In this document: in pieces, positions 35,918 to 44,374 of the stretch
Layout of the letters: each line of letters starts with the position of its first letter
Numbering within the stretch: the first letter of the stretch is position 1
NCBI RefSeq assembly: GCF_009720145.1
Contig: NZ_CP046252.1
Location: 558,001 to 622,000, forward strand
Source of the DNA: Sphingobium sp. CAP-1
GTDB lineage: Bacteria; Pseudomonadota; Alphaproteobacteria; Sphingomonadales; Sphingomonadaceae
DNA: 64,000 nucleotides
Reading direction: 5' to 3'
The notes under the pieces: generated by a model
Seen by the model: only the letters and a program-made list of their open reading frames with translations
Told to the model about the DNA's origin: nothing
The model's database searches: none
Program-made: the position numbers and the translations under genes

Positions 35918-37066
35918 ATGTTCGAACCCTTCCCCGGTAATTACGTCTGGAATCTCGCGACCAATCTGGCGTTGGTGTGCGGCGGCAATCATGGCGAGAT
36001 TGACGAGGCCAACCGCCCGATCATGGAAGCGGCCAGGGGGGGCGCAGACGCGGGCAGCGCGCAGATGTTCGACAGTTGGCTGCGCGTCGCGGATCAGGTC
36101 GCGGCCAATGCGGCGGCGGATGAGGCGGCGGGCTATGCCCTGTCGGCCGGAACCAAATATCTGCGTGGGGCGGGCTATTATCTGGCGGCGGAGCGGATGC
36201 AGAGCCGCGACTATGCGCCGCGCTGGGCGGCCTATGACCGGGGGCTGGAACTTTATGCCAGGGGCGTGAAACTGCGCGGCCTGCATGTCGATTTCGTCGA
36301 GATACCCTATGAGGGGTGCGCCTATACCGGCATCTTCGTCCATGACGGGTCGGGGACGCCGCGCCCGGCTCTGGTGTCGGTCAACGGCCTCGATTCGATG
36401 AAGGAGCAGGTCAATATGGCGGGCCATGGCGCCGCCAATCTGGAGCGGGGGATCAACACCCTGTTCATCGACCAGCCGGGAACCGGCGAAGCGCTGCGCA
36501 AGCGCGGGCTGACGGCGGTCTATGATGCGGAACGCTGGGGATCGCCGGCGTTCGATTATCTGCTGACGCGGGCGGATGTCATCTCGTCGAAGATCGGGAT
36601 ATTCGGCCTGTCCTTCGGCGGCTATCATGCGCCGCGCATCGCCGCCAATGATCCGCGCTATGCGCTGTGTGCGGTGATGGGCGCGAACCATGTCTGGGGC
36701 AGGCGTCAAAGGGAACGTGTCACCAATGAGGGCGAAAATCCCGTGCCCCATTATTGGGACCATGTGATGTGGGTGTTCGGTTTCGACAATCGCGACGATT
36801 TCCTGACCTATGCCGACCAGATCACGCTGGACGGGCAGGTCGAGAAGATCAGAGTGCCGTTCCTTGTCACCCATGGCGAGAATGACCGGCAGATCCCTGC
36901 CTTCAACGCGCAACTCAGCTATGATCAGGCGATCCATTCGCCCAAGCGGACGATGCGCATGTTCACCAAAGCGGATTTCGAGGTCGAACATTGCGGCGCC
37001 GATAATGGCACCGGGATGCGCGACTATATCGCCGACTGGTGCGCGGAGACTTTTGCCGAAATATAA
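35918..37066 (+). CDS. Alpha/beta hydrolase, FrsA/2,6-dihydroxypseudooxynicotine-hydrolase-like
   Basis: 382 residues. A helical N-terminal part (about 1-120) precedes the alpha/beta-hydrolase fold. The nucleophile is Ser232 in GLSFGG, the acid is probably Asp in THGENDRQIP, and the His lies in VEHCGADN. The closest family I can name cleaves C-C or ester bonds of ring-derived diketones, for example in nicotine degradation. A C-C hydrolase beside a Rieske oxygenase fits ring cleavage. It starts the rightward operon; the Rieske gene begins 19 bp after it. Confidence 0.83.
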   Translation: MFEPFPGNYVWNLATNLALVCGGNHGEIDEANRPIMEAARGGADAGSAQMFDSWLRVADQVAANAAADEAAGYALSAGTKYLRGAGYYLAAERMQSRDYAPRWAAYDRGLELYARGVKLRGLHVDFVEIPYEGCAYTGIFVHDGSGTPRPALVSVNGLDSMKEQVNMAGHGAANLERGINTLFIDQPGTGEALRKRGLTAVYDAERWGSPAFDYLLTRADVISSKIGIFGLSFGGYHAPRIAANDPRYALCAVMGANHVWGRRQRERVTNEGENPVPHYWDHVMWVFGFDNRDDFLTYADQITLDGQVEKIRVPFLVTHGENDRQIPAFNAQLSYDQAIHSPKRTMRMFTKADFEVEHCGADNGTGMRDYIADWCAETFAEI

Positions 37067-37085
37067 CAGGATGAAGGAGGAGGGG

Positions 37086-38126
37086 ATGGGAGGATATCCT
37101 CGGCACTGCTGGTATATGGCGGGCTGGGCGGACGAACTGGGAGAGGCCGGTTTTTCGCGTGAAATCAGGGGCGAGCGGCTGTTCGTCTTTCGCACGGCGG
37201 AGGGAGTCGCGGCGCTGCGTGACCGCTGCCCGCACCGCTTCGCGCCCCTGTCGATGGGGATGCGCGATGGCGATGCGGTGGTGTGCGGCTATCATGGGCT
37301 GGCCTTTGCACCGGACGGGCGCTGCGTGCGCAATCCCTTTGCCGAGCGTATTCCTGCGGGCACAGCCGTCCCGGCGTTTTGCGTGGTCGAGCGCGACGGC
37401 ATATTGTGGCTGTGGGGCGGGGATCGGGAGGCTGCCGATGAGGCGCTGATCCCCGATTTCGCCTTCGTGCCCGATACGCCCGCCAGCCGCACGGTGCGCG
37501 GCTATACGCTGATGCAGGCGAATTACGAATATGGCACCGACAACCTCATGGACCTCAGCCATATTGAGTTCGTCCACAAGGGTACCTTTGCCGGGCAGGG
37601 CGTGATCTTCGCCGGGCAGCACAGGGTGCGGCTGGAGGGCGGGACGTTGCATAGCGACTGGTGGATGCCGGGTATTGCGCCGCCATCGGTCGCGCGCGGG
37701 CATGTGCCTGACGATGCCGTGGTCGATCATTGGTTGGAAATGCGCTGGAACGCGCCCGCGTCGATGCGGCTGATGGTCGGCGTGTGTCCGCACGGGGCGC
37801 CGCGCGACACCGGGTTCGAGGTGCCGCAGGCGCATATTTTGACCCCGGCCAACGACCATCAGACCCATTATTTCTGGTCCTCGACCCGCTATGACGCGTT
37901 GGATTCCCCGGAAACGGACGCAGCGCTGCTGACGCTGTTCGGGGAAGCCTTCGACCGGGAGGACAAGCCGATGATCGAGGCGGCCTATGCCAATGTCCGG
38001 GGCAATCTGGAGCAGGGCGGGGACTTCTGGACGGAAAAGCCCCTGTCGCTGGGGATCGACCAGGGCGGGACACGCGCCCGGCGGCTGGTCGAGGCGATGA
38101 TCGCGCGGGAGAGAGTTGATGGCTGA
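37086..38126 (+). CDS. Rieske oxygenase, vanillate-demethylase-like (VanA group)
   Basis: 346 residues. Rieske ligands are Cys48, His50, Cys67 and His70 (CPHRF and CGYHGLAF). The mononuclear iron site is in NLMDLSHIEFVH. Length and the MDLSHIEFVH motif place it with single-subunit O-demethylases and hydroxylases rather than alpha-beta dioxygenases. AAGGAGG is ideally spaced before the ATG at 37086; an ATG at 37071 is closer to the previous gene without a ribosome site. No reductase is encoded nearby. The substrate may be a methoxylated or cyclic aromatic. Confidence 0.88.
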   Translation: MGGYPRHCWYMAGWADELGEAGFSREIRGERLFVFRTAEGVAALRDRCPHRFAPLSMGMRDGDAVVCGYHGLAFAPDGRCVRNPFAERIPAGTAVPAFCVVERDGILWLWGGDREAADEALIPDFAFVPDTPASRTVRGYTLMQANYEYGTDNLMDLSHIEFVHKGTFAGQGVIFAGQHRVRLEGGTLHSDWWMPGIAPPSVARGHVPDDAVVDHWLEMRWNAPASMRLMVGVCPHGAPRDTGFEVPQAHILTPANDHQTHYFWSSTRYDALDSPETDAALLTLFGEAFDREDKPMIEAAYANVRGNLEQGGDFWTEKPLSLGIDQGGTRARRLVEAMIARERVDG

Positions 38127-38526
38127 GTTCACCTTCCACCATGGCGGGGTCAGCGTGCCCAGCCTGGATGATGCGATCGACTGGTATGGTCGCGTGCTGG
38201 GCTTTACAGTGGAAAAACGCTTTTACATCGCGCCGGCACGGGCGCAGGCGGCGATGATCCGCAAGGGGCCGTTGCGCTTCGAACTGTTCGAGGTGGAGGG
38301 CGCCGCCGCCCTGCCCGAAGAGAGGCGTCATCCGCCGTCAGACCTGCGCACCCATGGCAACAAGCATGTCGCCTTCCGGGTCGAGGATCTGGAGGACTTC
38401 CTGACCGAGATGGAAGAAAAAGGCGCAGATGTCGCTTTCGTCGTGCGGGAAGCGTTCGGCAAGGGATGTTTCCTGCGCGACTGTGCGGGCAATCTGATCG
38501 AATTTGTCGAGGAGCCGGATGTCTGA
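38119..38526 (+). CDS. VOC-family lyase/epimerase-like protein
   Basis: 135 residues. One VOC module pair with potential metal ligands His (FHHGGVSV), His (NKHVAFRV) and Glu (NLIEFVEE), resembling methylmalonyl-CoA epimerase or glyoxalase I. The ATG at 38119 overlaps the end of the Rieske gene by 8 bp, so translation is coupled. It is probably an isomerase or lyase for the oxygenation product. Confidence 0.8.
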   Translation: MAEFTFHHGGVSVPSLDDAIDWYGRVLGFTVEKRFYIAPARAQAAMIRKGPLRFELFEVEGAAALPEERRHPPSDLRTHGNKHVAFRVEDLEDFLTEMEEKGADVAFVVREAFGKGCFLRDCAGNLIEFVEEPDV

Positions 38527-38648
38527 AACCAGCCACCGTCTTTGTGAATAGGTCGGTTCGATCCTTTCGGTTTGACGGTTGGCGGGGCTGGGCTTCATGT
38601 CTTGCGCATAATGGAGAGGCCCGAAACCATGTCCGATAAGCACGCCGC

Positions 38649-39860
38649 ATGATGGATCGTCAAAGCGTCGATACGCCGGGTTTCATGACCGGCTTTTCGC
38701 TGTTGCTGCCGATCACCCTGTCGACCATGGCGATCGTGCTGCTGGCGCCGATCCTGCCGCAATTGCTGGCCGATTTCAGCAGCGTTCCCGGTTTCGAATA
38801 TTGGGTGCCGATGATCCTGACGATCCCGGCGCTGTGCGTGGCCTTTTTCTCGCCGCTGGCCGGGATGCTGGGGGATATGTTCGGGCGGCGGCGGTTGCTG
38901 CTGCTGTCTTTCCTCATCTATGCTCTGGTGGGGATTGCCCCGATATTCCTGAAAAGCCTGCCCGCGATCCTGATCTCGCGCATCGGCGTGGGATTGTCCG
39001 AGGCGCTGATCATGGTGCTGTCGACCACGATGATCGGGGATTATTACAAGGGCGCGGCGCGCGACAAATGGCTGGCTGGACAGACTGCGTTCGCCTCTCT
39101 GTCCGCGTTGCTGTTCTTCAATCTGGGCGGGCAGTTGGGGGCGTTCGGCTGGCGGGCGCCCTTCTGGGTCTATGCCTCTGCAATCCTGATGTTCGCGCTG
39201 GTGTTGCGCTTTACCTGGGAGCCGCAGGGCGACGCCGACCGGCAAAGCCAGCCCACGACAAGCTGGGCGGGCTTTCCCTGGGGGCGGATGCTGATGATCA
39301 TGGCGATCACCATCTATGGCTCCGTCTTTTTCTATACGGTGCAGATTCAGGCGTCGTCGGGCCTGCATGAGCTGGGCTTGAACGATCCGGCGCGGATCGG
39401 TTTCCTGACTTCGGTGGCAAGCGTCGGCGTGCCGCTGGGGACATTGCTCTATTCGCGGATCGGGCGCTGGTCGGTGCGGCGTCTGCTGATGATCGAGTTC
39501 GCGCTGCTGGCCGTCGGCTTTGGCATTATGGGAATGGCGAAGGGAGCGGAGGCGTTCCTGTTCGGCTGTTTCCTTAACCAGATCGGTGCGGGGCTGTTGC
39601 TGCCAACGCTGCTGGTGTGGGCGATGAGCCTGCTGTCCTTCGAGATACGCGGGCGCGGCGCGGGCTTGTGGCAGAGCAGCTTTGCCTTTGGACAATTTCT
39701 CAGCCCGGTGGTCGTTACCCTGTTGTCGAAACAGGCGGGCGGGTTGCTGGCATCGTTCGGCCTGCTGTCGGTCGGCGCGTTGATCGGTGCGGGGATTGCG
39801 CTGGTCGTGCCGTTCCGGCGCGGTGAACAAAGGGTCGAAAGTGCGGTGGCCCATGGCTGA
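38649..39860 (+). CDS. MFS transporter
   Basis: A 403-residue inner-membrane protein with about 12 hydrophobic segments. The loop after TM2 reads GMLGDMFGRRRLLL, the MFS signature. Two ATG codons are adjacent at 38649 and 38652. The ribosome site is weak, and 122 bp of unremarkable sequence separate it from the VOC gene. The SDR gene overlaps its end by 8 bp. It is probably the aromatic substrate importer of this operon. Confidence 0.87.
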   Translation: MMDRQSVDTPGFMTGFSLLLPITLSTMAIVLLAPILPQLLADFSSVPGFEYWVPMILTIPALCVAFFSPLAGMLGDMFGRRRLLLLSFLIYALVGIAPIFLKSLPAILISRIGVGLSEALIMVLSTTMIGDYYKGAARDKWLAGQTAFASLSALLFFNLGGQLGAFGWRAPFWVYASAILMFALVLRFTWEPQGDADRQSQPTTSWAGFPWGRMLMIMAITIYGSVFFYTVQIQASSGLHELGLNDPARIGFLTSVASVGVPLGTLLYSRIGRWSVRRLLMIEFALLAVGFGIMGMAKGAEAFLFGCFLNQIGAGLLLPTLLVWAMSLLSFEIRGRGAGLWQSSFAFGQFLSPVVVTLLSKQAGGLLASFGLLSVGALIGAGIALVVPFRRGEQRVESAVAHG

Positions 39861-40554
39861 GCGTCTGAACGGCAAGGTGGCGGTCGTCACCGGCGCGGCC
39901 AATGGCATCGGGCAGGGCTGCGCCCGGCTGTTCGCGGCCGAGGGCGCGCAGGTGATCGGCGTCGATCGCGCCGAGTGCGACCTGCTGGACGAAGCGGCCG
40001 TCGAAGCGCTGTTCGCGCGGATCGGCGCGGAGCATGGCCGGATCGATATCCTCCTCAATGCGGCGGCCTTCGCGATCTTCGAATGGATCGAGGCGATGCG
40101 TTACGCTGACTGGAGGACGACGCTGAGCGGGGAACTGGACATCGTGTTCCTCGCCACGCGCGCGGCCTGGCCGTGGCTCAAGGCGAGCGGTCGGGGATCG
40201 GTGATCAATTTTGCCTCCGCCAATGCGCGCCATGCGCTGGAGGGATCGCCCGCGCTGGCCCATTGCGCGGGCAAGGGCGGGGTTCTGGCGATGACGCGGC
40301 AACTCGCCATGGAGGGCGCGCCGCACGGCATTCGCGCCAACAGCATTGCGCCGGGCTTCATCCGCACCGCAGCGACCGATCGGCATCTGGCCGCCGATCC
40401 CGCTTTCGCGGCGAAGGTGCTGGGCAAGAACATGATCCAGCGGCTGGGTGAGCCGGAGGATATTGGCTGGTGCGCGGTGTGGCTGGCTTCCGATGAAGCC
40501 CGTTACGTGACCGGCGCGGATATTGCCGTCGATGCCGGTGCGACGGCCTGGTAG
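39853..40554 (+). CDS. SDR-family protein with Tyr-to-His active site
   Basis: 233 residues from the ATG at 39853, overlapping the MFS gene by 8 bp. It has TGAANGIGQGCAR, LLNAAAF, NFASANARH and APGFIRT, so the fold is classical. At the catalytic Tyr-x-x-x-Lys position it reads HCAGK: the codon at 40261-40263 is CAT, one transition from TAT. Either the enzyme has lost dehydrogenase activity, or it uses His, or the base is a sequencing error. Neighbouring SDRs in the window all keep the Tyr. Confidence 0.82.
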   Translation: MAERLNGKVAVVTGAANGIGQGCARLFAAEGAQVIGVDRAECDLLDEAAVEALFARIGAEHGRIDILLNAAAFAIFEWIEAMRYADWRTTLSGELDIVFLATRAAWPWLKASGRGSVINFASANARHALEGSPALAHCAGKGGVLAMTRQLAMEGAPHGIRANSIAPGFIRTAATDRHLAADPAFAAKVLGKNMIQRLGEPEDIGWCAVWLASDEARYVTGADIAVDAGATAW

Positions 40555-40569
40555 CATGAGGACAAAGCG

Positions 40570-40869
40570 ATGATTACCGAAGTTGCGCGGATCGAGATCG
40601 ATCCGGCGAACACCGCCGCTTTTGAGCAAGCGGTGGCCGAGGCCGCCCCCCATTTCCGCGCGGCACCGGGATGCCGCAGTTTCCGACTGGACCGATCCGT
40701 GGACAGTCCGGGCCAGTATCAGCTCGTCGTCGGCTGGGACAGCGTGGACGCCCATATGGTCGATTTTCGCGCATCGGCGGGGTTCGCCGCCTGGCGGGCG
40801 CTTGCCAGCCCCTATTTTCGCACACCGCCGCAGGTCGATCATGTCGAGCCGGCGGTCGAGGGTTTCTGA
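40570..40869 (+). CDS. Antibiotic-biosynthesis-monooxygenase (ABM) domain protein
   Basis: A 99-residue dimeric ferredoxin-like protein. ITEVARIEIDPANTAAFEQAVAEA and the PGCRSFRLDRS and YQLVVGWDS blocks match the ABM/YgiN fold. Relatives are cofactor-free quinol monooxygenases or isomerases. GAGGA precedes the ATG. It sits between the SDR and HisD-like genes, so it probably handles a quinol-like or unstable intermediate. Confidence 0.82.
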   Translation: MITEVARIEIDPANTAAFEQAVAEAAPHFRAAPGCRSFRLDRSVDSPGQYQLVVGWDSVDAHMVDFRASAGFAAWRALASPYFRTPPQVDHVEPAVEGF

Positions 40870-40891
40870 CATATTGTGAAAGGACAAGTTC

Positions 40892-42223
40892 ATGGCGCAT
40901 TATCTGAAGCGCGGCGCAACGGCCGAAGCAAAGGCGGATGCCGATCGCAAGGTTCGCGATATTGTCGAGGCGGCGCTGGCCGATATCGAGAAGCGCGGCG
41001 ATGCCGCCGTGCGCGACATGTCGATCAAGTTCGACGGTTGGGACCGCGATGACTATCGCCTGAGCCAGTCGGAAATCGACGCCTGCGTCGACAGCCTCTC
41101 GCCGCAGGAGCGCAAGGATATCGAGTTCGCCCAGGCCCAGGTGCGCAATTTCGCGCAGATCCAGCGTGCGTCGATGCAGGATGTAGAGGTCGAGACGCTG
41201 CCGGGCGTGGTGCTGGGCCACAAAAATCTGCCGGTGAACGCGGCGGGCTGCTATGTGCCGGGCGGCAAATATCCGCTGCTCGCATCCGCCCATATGTCAG
41301 TCATCACCGCCAAGGTGGCGGGCGTGCCGCGGGTCATCACCTGCGCGCCGCCGTTTCAGGGGACGCCCGCCCGCGCGATCGTCGCGGCGCAGGCACTGGC
41401 CGGGGCCGATGCCATCTATGCGCTGGGCGGGATTCAGGCTGTTGGCGCGATGGCACTGGGTACGCAGAGTATCGATCCGGTTGATATTCTGGTGGGGCCG
41501 GGCAATGCCTTTGTCGCGGAGGCGAAGCGGCAATTGTTCGGGCGCGTCGGCATCGACCTGTTTGCCGGGCCGACCGAGACGCTGGTGATCGCGGACGAGA
41601 TTGGCTGCGATGCGGAACTGGCCGCGACCGATCTGCTGGGGCAGGCGGAACATGGACCGGACAGCCCGGCAGTGCTGCTCACCACATCCGAAAAGCTGGC
41701 GCGCGAGACGATGAAAGAGGTCGAGCGGCTGCTGACTATCCTGCCCACCGCTGATTATGCACGCAAGGCATGGGAGATATTTGGCGAGGTGATCGTGGCG
41801 GAGGATGATGCGGAAATGGTCCGCATCGCCGATGAGATCGCGTCGGAACATGTGCAGGTGATGACCGCCGACCCGGATTATTTCCTGAAGAACATGACCA
41901 ATTATGGCGCGCTGTTCCTGGGCGCGCGCACCAATGTCAGCTTTGGCGACAAGGTGATCGGCACCAACCATACGCTGCCGACGAAGAAGTCGGCCCGCTA
42001 TACAGGCGGGCTTTGGGTCGGCAAGTTCATCAAGACCTGCACCTATCAGAAGGTGCTGACCGATGAGGCGTCGGCGCTGGTCGGCGAATATTGCAGCCGC
42101 CTGTGCGGCCTAGAAGGCTTTGCTGGCCATGGCGAGCAGGCCAATATTCGCGTGCGCCGCTATGGCGGGCGGAATGTGCCCTATGCCGGGACAGCCGAGC
42201 CGACGCCGGCAACGGCCGCCTGA
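40892..42223 (+). CDS. Histidinol dehydrogenase-like catabolic dehydrogenase
   Basis: 443 residues of the HisD family. It contains AAGCYVPGGKYPL, DILVGPGN and FAGPTETL, plus the zinc and catalytic residues QAEH, SEHVQ, a GDKVIGTNHTLPT block and GHGEQ. All metal ligands are kept, so an NAD-dependent four-electron alcohol oxidation is plausible. The location in an aromatic operon, not with his genes, and differences such as TGGLWVGKFIKTCTYQ point to one of the non-biosynthetic HisD paralogues, which oxidise other amino or sulfonated alcohols. AAGGA precedes the ATG. Confidence 0.85.
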   Translation: MAHYLKRGATAEAKADADRKVRDIVEAALADIEKRGDAAVRDMSIKFDGWDRDDYRLSQSEIDACVDSLSPQERKDIEFAQAQVRNFAQIQRASMQDVEVETLPGVVLGHKNLPVNAAGCYVPGGKYPLLASAHMSVITAKVAGVPRVITCAPPFQGTPARAIVAAQALAGADAIYALGGIQAVGAMALGTQSIDPVDILVGPGNAFVAEAKRQLFGRVGIDLFAGPTETLVIADEIGCDAELAATDLLGQAEHGPDSPAVLLTTSEKLARETMKEVERLLTILPTADYARKAWEIFGEVIVAEDDAEMVRIADEIASEHVQVMTADPDYFLKNMTNYGALFLGARTNVSFGDKVIGTNHTLPTKKSARYTGGLWVGKFIKTCTYQKVLTDEASALVGEYCSRLCGLEGFAGHGEQANIRVRRYGGRNVPYAGTAEPTPATAA

Positions 42224-42990
42224 TGGAGCCGCTGCCCACAACGCCGAGCTTTCGGCTGGACGGCAGGCGGGCGCTGGTGACGGGGGCGGGGCGGGGCATC
42301 GGCCTCGCCTGCGCCGCCGCGCTGGCGCAGGCGGGCGCGCATGTGACGCTGGCCGCGCGCAGCAGCGGCGAGATCATGGCAGGTGCGGAGGCGATCCGCG
42401 CCGCCGGCGGTCAGGCCGATACGCTGATGCTGGATGTCAATGATGTGGCTGGAACGGCGCGCGCGCTGGAGCGGGACGCGCCGTTCGATATATTGCTCAA
42501 CAATGCGGGGACCAACCGGCCAAAGCCCTTCACCGAGGTTTCGGAGGAGGATTATGACGCGGTGCTGGGCCTCAACCTGCGCGCCGCCTTCTTCGTGGCG
42601 CAGGCGGTGGCGCGGGGTATGATCGAGGGGAAGCGCAAGGGTTCGATCATCCATATGGGGTCGCAGATGGGGCATGTCGGCGGGCGGCGCCGGTCGCTTT
42701 ATTGCGCGTCCAAATGGGGGCTGGAAGGGATGAGCAAGGCGATGGCGCTGGACCTGGCGCCACATGGCATCCGGTCCAACACCATCGCGCCGACCTTCAT
42801 CGAAACGCCGATGACCAAGCCCTTTTTCGAGGACAGGGCGTTTCTGGCCAGCGTGCTGGAGAAGATCAAGCTGGGCCGTCTGGGCACGGTGCAGGATCTG
42901 ATGGGCGCGGTGGTGTTCCTGGCGTCCGATGCGGCGGGCCTGATGACCGGCACCAGTCTGGTCGTCGACGGGGGCTGGACGGCGGAATAA
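42223..42990 (+). CDS. SDR-family oxidoreductase
   Basis: 255 residues from the ATG at 42223 (TGATG overlap with the HisD-like stop). Motifs are TGAGRGIGLACA, LLNNAGTN, IHMGSQMG (Ser) and YCASK. The final block LVVDGGWTAE is typical. It is the last gene of the rightward operon and is followed directly by a hairpin terminator. The substrate cannot be told from sequence. Confidence 0.86.
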   Translation: MEPLPTTPSFRLDGRRALVTGAGRGIGLACAAALAQAGAHVTLAARSSGEIMAGAEAIRAAGGQADTLMLDVNDVAGTARALERDAPFDILLNNAGTNRPKPFTEVSEEDYDAVLGLNLRAAFFVAQAVARGMIEGKRKGSIIHMGSQMGHVGGRRRSLYCASKWGLEGMSKAMALDLAPHGIRSNTIAPTFIETPMTKPFFEDRAFLASVLEKIKLGRLGTVQDLMGAVVFLASDAAGLMTGTSLVVDGGWTAE

Positions 42991-42991
42991 G

Positions 42992-43022
42992 AAAAGGGCC
43001 GGGATATGATCCCGGCCCTTTT
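42992..43022. terminator. Bidirectional Rho-independent terminator
   Basis: AAAAGGGCCGGGAT (42992-43005) and ATCCCGGCCCTTTT (43009-43022) form a 14-bp stem with a 3-nt ATG loop. The A-run and T-run let it terminate both the SDR operon from the left and the flavin hydroxylase gene from the right. Confidence 0.92.
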
Positions 43023-43056
43023 CCGCTTGCCGCGTGCGACCCGTGCGGCCCGGATA

Positions 43057-44196
43057 TCAAAATGGTTCGTTGAGCCGGCTGAGAGCGCCTTCCAGCAGGG
43101 CGGCATGTTCCTGTGGCGGGCGGTGGTCCAGTTGCAGCCGGCCGATGCCGACGCTGCTCTCGATCACGTCCCGGCAGCGTTCGTAGCGACGCGCTTCATA
43201 CGCGGCCAGACCGGCTGCGACATCCTTCGCCTTTGCCAGTTCCTCGGCCAGGACGATGCCGCTTTCGACCGCCATCCCCGCGCCGGACGCCAGATGCGGC
43301 GTCGTCGCATGGACCGCGTCGCCCAGCAACACGATCCGTCCGCTGGACCAGGGGCGGGGCTGAAGTGCGGCGGCGAGCGGGCGGTAGTTGATCCAGTTGT
43401 CCCGCGTCATATTGTCGCGAATCCATCCGGCATTGCCGCCGAAGTCCTTCAGCAGATGCTGGAGAGTGGAGAAAAGCTCGTCGTCCGTCATGAACTCTTC
43501 GCGCTCCTCATGGCGCGTGAGCATCCACATATAGACGCTGTCCGGGCTACAGGCGGTGATGCCGCACGGATTGTCATGGCCCAGATAAAATTCCCCCGCG
43601 TCAAGGCCGGGCGGTTTGGCGATGGAGATGCGCCAGCATCCCTGCCCGGTTGGTTCCGGTGGTCCCATGTGGGGGAAGGCGATGGCGCGGACGCTGGACG
43701 AAACGCTGTCGGCGCCCACCACCAGATCGAACCGGCCGCCGCTGCCATCGGAGAAGGTGACATCCACGCCATTGGCATCATTGTCCAGCGCCGTCACCGT
43801 CAGTCCCAGCCGAACCGGGATGGCGAGTTCGCGCACCCGTTCCTGCATGATCCGGTGCAGCACCGGGCGCATGATGCCGCCGGTCGCAGGCAGCCCTTCC
43901 TCGATCACGGGCTCGTCCAGATCGTGCAAATGGGTGCCGTCGAAGCGGAACAGGCGTGTCTTGTTGGTGATGGCGCCGGCCTGCTTGATCGGTTCCAGCA
44001 AGCCCAGCCGGCGATAGGCGCGCAAGGTTGGCCCAGTGATCGTAATCCCCGCGCCATAGACGCGCCATTCGGGATCTAGGTCGATCAGTTCGGTTCGAAC
44101 GCCCCTTTCCGTCAGGCTGATGGCGGTTGCCATGCCGCCAATTCCTCCGCCCACGACAAGCGCCGTGGCGATGCTCCCGATATGATCCTCTGCCAT
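43057..44196 (-). CDS. FAD-dependent aromatic hydroxylase (PHBH/salicylate hydroxylase type)
   Basis: 379 residues from the ATG at 44196. The FAD Rossmann motif GGGIGG is at 16-21, followed by the DLVVGADSVSS region and the FAD-binding GDAVHATTPHLASGAG block, so this is a single-component class A flavoprotein monooxygenase. It uses NAD(P)H and oxygen to hydroxylate an aromatic acid or phenol. The start has a weak ribosome site; an upstream ATG at 44256 would add 20 residues without the usual N-terminal strand. It is divergent from the TonB receptor gene and probably acts on what the receptor imports. Confidence 0.86.
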   Translation of the reverse strand: MAEDHIGSIATALVVGGGIGGMATAISLTERGVRTELIDLDPEWRVYGAGITITGPTLRAYRRLGLLEPIKQAGAITNKTRLFRFDGTHLHDLDEPVIEEGLPATGGIMRPVLHRIMQERVRELAIPVRLGLTVTALDNDANGVDVTFSDGSGGRFDLVVGADSVSSSVRAIAFPHMGPPEPTGQGCWRISIAKPPGLDAGEFYLGHDNPCGITACSPDSVYMWMLTRHEEREEFMTDDELFSTLQHLLKDFGGNAGWIRDNMTRDNWINYRPLAAALQPRPWSSGRIVLLGDAVHATTPHLASGAGMAVESGIVLAEELAKAKDVAAGLAAYEARRYERCRDVIESSVGIGRLQLDHRPPQEHAALLEGALSRLNEPF

Positions 44197-44374
44197 ATGG
44201 CCAAAAATTAGCGATGGGCGGGGACGAGACAAATTCTTCCTGTCGATGGCTGACATCCATCCGGTCGTTTCATGGCCGTCCCTGTGCGCAGATAGGTGCC
44301 ATCCAGCAAATCAATGTGACTTTTTCGTCGCTCTCTCCAGAATTGCGCAAAATCAAATGTCAGGGAGAGGGATT

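Noticed and set aside
40892..42223. Assignment of the HisD-like gene to histidine biosynthesis
   Set aside because: No other his gene is nearby and the surrounding operon is catabolic.
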